Assembly: GCA_947449025.1 (NCBI GenBank)
Contig: CANFQF010000015.1
Coordinates: 1-34,778, forward strand
DNA from: Comamonadaceae bacterium
GTDB taxonomy: Bacteria; Pseudomonadota; Gammaproteobacteria; Burkholderiales; Burkholderiaceae_C
DNA length: 34,778 bases
Direction: 5' to 3'
Part shown: positions 28,635 through 34,778 of the stretch, piece after piece
Layout: the number at the start of each line of letters is the position of its first letter
Position numbering within the stretch: the stretch's first letter is position 1
The notes under the pieces: model-generated
What the model was told of the DNA's origin: nothing
Database searches by the model: none
What the model saw: the letters and a program-made list of their open reading frames with translations, nothing else
Program-made: the position numbers and the translations under genes

Positions 28635-30458
28635 ATGAGAGCTTTGTACGAGCTGTTGAGAGCGCCACTGCGCCATGTCGCGGTGTTTTCGCTCTGCATG
28701 AACCTGCTGTTGCTGGCACCCACGCTCTTCATGCTGCAGGTCTTTGACCGGGTTCTCGTCAGCCAGAGTACGGACACATTGTTGGCCTTGTTGGTAGGCA
28801 CTGGCATTGCCCTGCTGATGTACTTCGGCCTCGACCTGCTACGCCAGAGGCTGCAGGCGGTCATAGGCCAGGCTGCCGGCGATGCGCTCACCCCTCTGGC
28901 GGTGCAGGCCCTGGTAGCCGAGGGCAGCCAGGGGCGGCCGCCGTCCGAGGGCCTGCGCGATGTGGCGGCACTGCGGGCCGCCATGGCCTCGCCCGCGGTG
29001 GTGGCCCTATTTGATGCGCCCTGGCTGCTGTTTTACCTGGCGCTCATTACCGCGGTGCACCCTTTGCTGGGACTCAGCGCCTGCCTGGCCGCCCTGTGTA
29101 TGGCTGGCCTCACCCTCGCCAGCCACCTGGCTACCCGCAAGCAGATGCCGGCGGTGCAGGAGGCCTCGGCCGCTGCGGCGCGCTTCCTCGATCGGTGCCT
29201 GGCGAATGCCGAGGCGGCACAGGCCCTGGGCATGGTGCCGGCGTTGCTTACCCGCTGGCGCACGCGGCTCGATCAGCTGCTCGCGCTGCAGGCGCCGCTG
29301 AACCGACGCACCAGCCTGGCAGCCGCCGCCGGTCGCAGCCTGCGCCAGGCGGTGCAAGTGGTGATGCTGGCAGTGGGCGTCTGGCTGATTCTGGGCGGGC
29401 ATGTCTCACCCGGCGCCACGCTGGCCTGCACGATCTTGCTGGGGAGAGCACTCGCGCCAGTGGAGTTGCTCATTGCGCAGTGGAAGGTACTGGCCGACGC
29501 GCGCGCCGCAGCCACCCGCCTGGCCCGGCTGATGCAAACGCAGGCCCCCGAGGCGGCGATGGCCTTGCCAACCCCGCGCGGTGAGCTCCAAGTGCAGCAA
29601 CTGACCTGGCGCATTCCCGGCACCGAGCGCCTGGGCCTGGCGGGCGTTTCGCTCGCCCTGAGCGCCGGCGAGGTGTTGGCGGTGGTGGGGCCCAGCGGCG
29701 CGGGAAAGAGCACGCTGATGCGGGTGCTGTCGGGTCTGTGGAAGCCCACTGCGGGCCATGTACGGCTCGATGCCAGCGACCTGGCCCAGTGGCCGCGTGA
29801 GCAACTAGGTCCCTGGCTGGGGTATCTGCCGCAGGAGGTGGCGCTGTTTCCGGGCACCGTGGCTGAAAACATCGCGCGCTTGGGAGAGGTCGATAGCGAG
29901 GCGGTGGTGGCGGCGGCGCGGCGTGCCGGTGCACACGAGATGATCCTGGCCCTGCCCCAGGGCTATGAAACCCCGCTGGCCCCGGGCTCGCCACTGCCCT
30001 CGCCCGGGCAGCGCCAGCGCATCGGGCTGGCCCGGGCGCTGTATGGCGACCCGAAGCTGGTGTTGCTCGACGAGCCCAACGCCAACCTCGACGGCGAGGG
30101 CGAACAGGCGCTGGCCGAGGCGCTCAAGTCGCTGCGCGGGCAGGTGACCACCGTGGTCGTTACCCACCGCAGCCAACTGCTGCAGCAGGTGGACAAGCTA
30201 CTGGTGCTCGAAGGCGGGCGGGCCGCGCAATTCGGACCGGTCGCCGAGGTGCTACGCGCCATGCAACAACGCAGTGCCGGAACGCCCAATGTGGTGGCCA
30301 TGCCGGTGGCCGGCGGCCCGGCATCGCCACCGCCTTCACCGGCCACCTCACAGGCCAATTCGCATCCCACTTCCTCTGCTTCAGAGCCGGGCTCGGGTGG
30401 CGCGGTTGTGCCCTCGGCCGCGCAGGTGGCCGACCGGATCGGCAAGGGGGGCCTATGA
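28635..30458 (+). CDS. Type I secretion system permease/ATPase (PrtD-like)
   Basis: [49 protein letters not shown]; Walker [21 protein letters not shown]; start could also be ATG 28569. Confidence 0.92.
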   Translation: MRALYELLRAPLRHVAVFSLCMNLLLLAPTLFMLQVFDRVLVSQSTDTLLALLVGTGIALLMYFGLDLLRQRLQAVIGQAAGDALTPLAVQALVAEGSQGRPPSEGLRDVAALRAAMASPAVVALFDAPWLLFYLALITAVHPLLGLSACLAALCMAGLTLASHLATRKQMPAVQEASAAAARFLDRCLANAEAAQALGMVPALLTRWRTRLDQLLALQAPLNRRTSLAAAAGRSLRQAVQVVMLAVGVWLILGGHVSPGATLACTILLGRALAPVELLIAQWKVLADARAAATRLARLMQTQAPEAAMALPTPRGELQVQQLTWRIPGTERLGLAGVSLALSAGEVLAVVGPSGAGKSTLMRVLSGLWKPTAGHVRLDASDLAQWPREQLGPWLGYLPQEVALFPGTVAENIARLGEVDSEAVVAAARRAGAHEMILALPQGYETPLAPGSPLPSPGQRQRIGLARALYGDPKLVLLDEPNANLDGEGEQALAEALKSLRGQVTTVVVTHRSQLLQQVDKLLVLEGGRAAQFGPVAEVLRAMQQRSAGTPNVVAMPVAGGPASPPPSPATSQANSHPTSSASEPGSGGAVVPSAAQVADRIGKGGL

Positions 30459-31798
30459 ACAGCGCAGCGATGAATCACCGAATGATGGGTCACCCTTCTG
30501 TTCAGGGCCAACTCGCGCAGGCGGCGCGCCTGGGCCGTATCGGGCGCTGGATCCTGTTGCTGGGCCTGCTGCCCCTCTTGGCCTGGCTCACTCTGGCGAC
30601 CCTGGCTTCGGCGGTGGTGGCCACTGCCCACGTGAAGGTGGACCTGGACCGCCGCCCAGTGCAGCACATGGAGGGCGGGACAGTGCGCGAAGTGATGGTG
30701 CGCGACGGCCAGCAGGTCGAAGCGGGCCAGCCACTGCTGGCGCTGGGTGACGTCGCGGTGGATGCAGACGCACAGCGGCTGGAGTTTCGCGCGCTGTCAG
30801 AGCGGGCAGGCGCCGCCCGACTGGAGGCCGAGGTCGCTGGATTGAGCTCGCTGCGCTTTGCGCCGGAACTGGTAGGCGCTGGCGAGGCGAATGCGGACTT
30901 CGCCGCCCAGCTGGCCAAGGAACGGACATTGTTCGAGACGCGTCGCCGCACGGTGCAAAACCAGGTCCAGCTGCTGCGTGCGCAGGGCGAGCGCATCGAG
31001 CAGGAAATGACGCACCTGCGTGCCCAGATCGCGGAAGGGGAGCAGTCGCTGCGGCACCAGGTCGAGGAGCTCGACCGCAACCGCGCGCTGGTGCAGGAGG
31101 GCTTCATCGCCAGCACCCGAATTTCGCAGCTGGAATCGGGCGTCGCCGACTACCGGGCGAAGCTGCAGGAGCGCCATTCGGAGATGGCACGGGCCGGCCA
31201 GCGCCTGATCGACACCCGCCTACGCGCCCAGGCCCTGGAGGGCGAATACGGCCAACAAGCCAGCGACCTGCTCAAGGCCGCCACCGGGCGCATCACCGAA
31301 ATCGACCAGGAGTTGCGCAAGGTACGCGACGCCGCCCGGCGTCAGGTGGTCACCGCGCCGGCTGCAGGCACGGTGATCAACCTGCGCTTCAACGGCGCGG
31401 GCGGCGTGATCCAGCCGCGCGAACCCATCGCCGACATCGTGCCGCGCAACCCGCGCTTGATCGTGGAGGCGCAGATCCGCCCGGAGGACGTGGCGCGGGT
31501 GCATGCCGGGCAGCGCGCGCGCGTGCGCCTGACCGCCTTCAACACGCTCACCACGCCGATGGTGGAGGGCCAGGTGATCTATGTCTCGGCCGACCGCTTG
31601 GCCGACCGCAATACGCAGCAATCGTTTTACGTGGTGCAGATCGAGGCCGACCCGGCCTCGCTGCGCCAGGCCGGCGACCTGACGCTTCAGGCCGGCATGC
31701 CGGCCGAGGTGTTCATCGAAGGCGAGGCGCGCACACCGCTGCAGTACCTCGTCGAACCCGTGCTGCAAGTGATGCGGCACGCCGGGCGAGAGCGATAG
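30455..31798 (+). CDS. HlyD-family type I secretion periplasmic adaptor (PrtE-like)
   Basis: 4-bp overlap with T1SS ATPase; VQHMEGGTVREVMVRDGQQVEAGQPLLALGD, long coiled coil, VTAPAAGTVINLRFNGAGGVIQPREPIADIVP. Confidence 0.94.
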   Translation: MNSAAMNHRMMGHPSVQGQLAQAARLGRIGRWILLLGLLPLLAWLTLATLASAVVATAHVKVDLDRRPVQHMEGGTVREVMVRDGQQVEAGQPLLALGDVAVDADAQRLEFRALSERAGAARLEAEVAGLSSLRFAPELVGAGEANADFAAQLAKERTLFETRRRTVQNQVQLLRAQGERIEQEMTHLRAQIAEGEQSLRHQVEELDRNRALVQEGFIASTRISQLESGVADYRAKLQERHSEMARAGQRLIDTRLRAQALEGEYGQQASDLLKAATGRITEIDQELRKVRDAARRQVVTAPAAGTVINLRFNGAGGVIQPREPIADIVPRNPRLIVEAQIRPEDVARVHAGQRARVRLTAFNTLTTPMVEGQVIYVSADRLADRNTQQSFYVVQIEADPASLRQAGDLTLQAGMPAEVFIEGEARTPLQYLVEPVLQVMRHAGRER

Positions 31799-31804
31799 AA
31801 AGCC

Positions 31805-31825
31805 GCGGCGCCGTCAAGGCGCCGC
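31805..31825. other. Strong stem-loop downstream of the adaptor gene (possible terminator/attenuator)
   Basis: GCGGCGCC-GTCAA-GGCGCCGC perfect 8-bp stem starting 7 bp after the adaptor stop; no T-tract. Confidence 0.5.
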
Positions 31826-31888
31826 CCCGAGAGGCCGCCTGCGCCACAGGCACCAGGCAGGCCACAGCAGTCCAGTCGTTGCAGTTTC

Positions 31889-31921
31889 GCAGTACCTCGA
31901 AGTCACAGCAGTACGCAGTAC
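31889..31921 (+). repeat. Short direct repeats GCAGTAC x3
   Basis: GCAGTAC at 31889-31895, 31908-31914 and 31915-31921 (last two tandem); additional GCAGT at 31867 and 31881. Confidence 0.5.
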
Positions 31922-31928
31922 AGGCCGG

Positions 31929-31950
31929 GCCGCTGGCGGGCGCCAGCGGC
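31929..31950. other. Strong stem-loop in leader of the giant exoprotein gene
   Basis: GCCGCTGGCG-GG-CGCCAGCGGC, fully complementary 10-bp arms (about 9 bp stem with 4-nt loop). Confidence 0.5.
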
Positions 31951-32004
31951 GGCCTTTGGACACATGGGGACTCAGCCCCCCTTTCAGTCAGGAGTGAGCA
32001 CATC

Positions 32005-34778
32005 ATGGAAAGCAATTGCAATTCGAAAAACCTCTTTTCAGTCACGGCGGACAACTACAGCTTCACCGAGTCGGCCTTCCTGGCCTCGAGCAACCTGGTG
32101 GCGCCGACCATCATTCAGCTCAACGTCACCGCCAACGACAGAGTGGAACGGGACGCGCAGATCTGGTCGGTGGACGATGGCATCAATTCGGCCGTTGACC
32201 TGCTCAAGTCGGACCTGAGCAGGAACGGCAATACGTCCTCCTGGACCCAGGACCTGCTGACCGCCAAAGGAAACGAGCTGCGCATCGTCAACGGCAAGGT
32301 GCAACTCGACATTGCCCACTCTTTGGCGGCGCTCGGATACACCTCGGTAAAACAATTGACCCAGGGGCAGGTGATCACCGATAGCTTCACCTACGCAGTG
32401 AAGGATGACGACACCGGCCGGCTCGCCTGGACCACCGTCACCTTCAGCCTCAGCGGGGAGGGCATGGCGGCCAATACCGTGGCAGCCATTTCTGGCACCG
32501 TCTCTGTCAGCGTATCCGAGGACGGTTTTTCAACCAACGGAGGCACGGTCAGCGTCATCGACCCCGATCCGGGACAGGCGGCATTTCGCGCTGTGGCTAC
32601 CGCCAGCCTGCAGGGAAAGTACGGCGCCTTCCAATTCAATGCCAGCACGGGCGTCTGGCGCTACACGGTCGACAGCACGCGGCCCGAGGTCCAGGCCCTG
32701 TGGGGAGCGTGGTCCGACGGTTCAACCTCCTATGGCGGAAACACCCTCAATGAATCATTGACGGTCACCTCTCTCGACGGCACCGCGAGCCAGGTGCTGA
32801 AGGTCACCGTCGAAGGTGCCAACGACAACGCCCTGATCAATGGCGCGGGAAGTGGCAGCGACGGATTCACCCTCATTGACAACAGCGACAGCACCTCCGC
32901 CTCCGGCAAGCTGCAAATCGCCGACGCGGACAGCGGCCAGTCGAGCCTGCGCCTGCCCGCCGGCGCCGTTTTGCTGCCCAGCTTAGAGTTTCAAGGCGCC
33001 AGCGTGGCCCGGTATGGTCTCCAAATGGCCCATGGCAGCCTGATCCTGACACCCTCAACCGGCGAATGGACCTACAACGCCGACCAGGCGAAGGTGACGG
33101 CCTTGCTGGGTGTGGAAACGCTGGTCGATTCAATCACGCTGGAGTCCCTGGACGGAACCGCATCGCGCAAGCTGGTGTTCACCCTGCAGGGCGTGGACAA
33201 CGCTGCCCAACTGAGCGGGTCCTTCACCGGGAGCTACACCGAGGGCTCCGGTCGCCCGGCCTTTCCAGGCGGAAAAATCACCGTCACGGACGGTGACCAC
33301 GACCAGGCGGCGTTGCGACTGCCCGATGGCGCTATCCAACTCGCCAGTGACGCGGGTACCAGCACCGCCAAAGCGAGTGCCATCTTGAACTCAGACGTGG
33401 GCACAGGTACGAGTCCAGGGCCAAGTAAACCCACCGACCTGTACAGCATCGACCTGCCGCATGGCCGGCTCATCATCTCGCCCAGCACCGGCCAGTGGCA
33501 GTACATCCCGGACGAGGCCAAGCTCGACCCCATGCATGCTGGCGAGTCCACCCAGGACAGCCTGGTGCTCACCTCCCTGGACGGCAGCGCCCAGCAGACC
33601 CTCGTCATCTCGCTGGCGGGCAGTGACGACGCGGCGAGCATCTCGGGGAAAACCACCGGCACCTTGGCCGAGGATGGCGATACGAGCGTGGAAACTGGCA
33701 CTCTGTTCGTGAAGGATCCCGACCACGACCAGAGCAGCTTCCAAGACCCGGCCGGTGGAGAGGCTGTAGGCAACGGGAGCTTCATTGTCGCGACCCCGTA
33801 TGGCGCGTTCTATTTCAACCCGACAACCGGTGACTGGCGCTTCGAGATGGACAGCGGCGCGAAGGCGGTGCAGGAACTGGCCGCCGACACGAACGCGCAA
33901 GCCGAGCTCACCGTGACATCGCTTGACGGCTCGGCGCAGGAGACGCTGGCGGTCACCATCACCGGCGTCAATGACGTGGCGCAAATCAAAGGTGAGACCT
34001 CTGGCAAGGTGGTGGAGGATATCCAGTACCAAGCTAAGGGCCACCTGGACATCTTCGACCCCGACACCGGCGAGAGTCGCTTTGGTGGGCATAGCCCGCT
34101 GCAAGGCCAGTGGGGCACCTTCACCTTCGACACCGAAACCGGCGACTGGACCTACACACTCCAGGAGAGCGAGGCGCTGGATGCCTTGCGCGAGGGTGAT
34201 AAGCGCGTGGACGCGCTGAAGGTTGAATCGCTCGACGCCAGCGCTGGCAGACAGATCACGATCGCGATCTACGGCAGCAACGATGTGGCCTCCATCGACA
34301 GCGCCGTGACGGACCTCACCGTCTACGAAGACGGCAATTCCGTCGCCTCCGGCAAGCTCACCCTCACCGACCCGGATGCAGGCGAAGACGTCTTCCGTGC
34401 GCAGCCCCAGAGCGAGGCCTGGAGCCCCGCGGGCGACGGCACGAAGAGCTTCATCACACAAAGTGAATTGGGCAGCTTCACCTTCAACCCGGATACGGGC
34501 GAATGGCATTTCAACTTGGACAACACCAGTCGCTACGTCCAGGAGCTGGGGAAAGGTGAACGCACGACCGCCAGCCTTACTGCCGTCTCAAAAGACGGCA
34601 CCGCCACGGGCTCCATCACCGTCACCGTCGAAGGCGTGAACGACACGGCCCAATTCAGCGGCGAAACGACGATCACCGTGGCGGCGGACGACAGCAAGCC
34701 CCAAGGCGGGACGGTCATGGTGAGCGACCCCGACCAGAACGAGTCGTTTTTTCAGGCGCCTTCGGCCGCTTCCCTCCA
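32005..34778 (+). CDS. Giant VCBS-repeat exoprotein/adhesin, likely T1SS substrate; 3' end beyond window
   Basis: ATG 32005 (MESNCNSKNLFSVTADNYSFTES...) opens a frame with no stop to 34778 (about 924 aa); repeated ...SLDGTA..LxVTVxGxND.A.ISG...DPDxG...GxFxFxxxTGxWxY units. Confidence 0.92.
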   Translation, partial: MESNCNSKNLFSVTADNYSFTESAFLASSNLVAPTIIQLNVTANDRVERDAQIWSVDDGINSAVDLLKSDLSRNGNTSSWTQDLLTAKGNELRIVNGKVQLDIAHSLAALGYTSVKQLTQGQVITDSFTYAVKDDDTGRLAWTTVTFSLSGEGMAANTVAAISGTVSVSVSEDGFSTNGGTVSVIDPDPGQAAFRAVATASLQGKYGAFQFNASTGVWRYTVDSTRPEVQALWGAWSDGSTSYGGNTLNESLTVTSLDGTASQVLKVTVEGANDNALINGAGSGSDGFTLIDNSDSTSASGKLQIADADSGQSSLRLPAGAVLLPSLEFQGASVARYGLQMAHGSLILTPSTGEWTYNADQAKVTALLGVETLVDSITLESLDGTASRKLVFTLQGVDNAAQLSGSFTGSYTEGSGRPAFPGGKITVTDGDHDQAALRLPDGAIQLASDAGTSTAKASAILNSDVGTGTSPGPSKPTDLYSIDLPHGRLIISPSTGQWQYIPDEAKLDPMHAGESTQDSLVLTSLDGSAQQTLVISLAGSDDAASISGKTTGTLAEDGDTSVETGTLFVKDPDHDQSSFQDPAGGEAVGNGSFIVATPYGAFYFNPTTGDWRFEMDSGAKAVQELAADTNAQAELTVTSLDGSAQETLAVTITGVNDVAQIKGETSGKVVEDIQYQAKGHLDIFDPDTGESRFGGHSPLQGQWGTFTFDTETGDWTYTLQESEALDALREGDKRVDALKVESLDASAGRQITIAIYGSNDVASIDSAVTDLTVYEDGNSVASGKLTLTDPDAGEDVFRAQPQSEAWSPAGDGTKSFITQSELGSFTFNPDTGEWHFNLDNTSRYVQELGKGERTTASLTAVSKDGTATGSITVTVEGVNDTAQFSGETTITVAADDSKPQGGTVMVSDPDQNESFFQAPSAASL
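32479..34778 (+). repeat. Tandem VCBS-type protein repeats (six complete, seventh truncated)
   Basis: Unit boundaries by NDxA-xISG motif: 32479-32829, 32830-33201, 33202-33630, 33631-33975, 33976-34284, 34285-34644, 34645-window end; all in frame. Confidence 0.85.

Noticed and set aside
32005-32480. LapA-type N-terminal retention module (di-alanine cleavage site) in the giant exoprotein
   Set aside because: No TAAG/PAAG-like cleavage motif recognised in MESNCNSKNLFSVTADNYSFTES..., and no LapD/LapG genes in the window.
33391-34509. 372-aa minus-strand ORF in the repeat region
   Set aside because: Antisense shadow of the VCBS repeats; the plus-strand frame is clearly coding.
32005-34778. Repeats as a CRISPR or phage-like tandem array
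   Set aside because: Repeats are in-frame protein repeats of variable length (103-143 aa) with degenerate DNA identity, explained by VCBS domains.
1-34778. tRNA, rRNA, IS elements or integrase genes
   Set aside because: None recognised by eye on either strand; no transposase or integrase motifs among the ORFs.

Overview
High-GC, probably Burkholderiales/Comamonadaceae-like chromosomal window (inferred from four orphan Bug/TctC-type receptors and overall gene style). Left third (1-8.3 kb): accessory catabolic genes (cyclase, two Bug receptors, MmgE/PrpD, SDR, DUF2889-like protein, acyl-CoA dehydrogenase with a divergent LysR). Middle (8.4-18.8 kb): a coherent divergent catabolic locus. On the minus strand it has DHDPS-family lyase, amino-acid ABC receptor and permease, FCD-GntR, hydantoinase/dihydropyrimidinase, DUF3830-like protein and a strongly diverged M20 peptidase homologue. 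On the plus strand it has a 978-aa three-part HcnA-HcnB-HcnC-like flavoprotein fusion and the ABC ATPase, with a perfect palindrome between the two arms. Next: Bug receptor, beta-lactamase-fold serine hydrolase, Bug receptor, motA/motB plus a short hydrophobic ORF upstream of motA, GNAT/FemAB-like protein, small hypotheticals and a membrane-anchored alpha-carbonic anhydrase. Right end (28.5-34.8 kb): a type I secretion ABC/HlyD pair followed by a giant VCBS-repeat exoprotein open at the window edge, which the ORF track misses because it has no in-window stop. Best candidates for follow-up: the fused flavoprotein/hydantoinase/M20-variant locus, the hairpin-rich leader of the giant exoprotein, the small ORF upstream of motA, and the anchored carbonic anhydrase with a substituted second-shell residue. 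No RNA genes, CRISPR arrays or transposons were seen.
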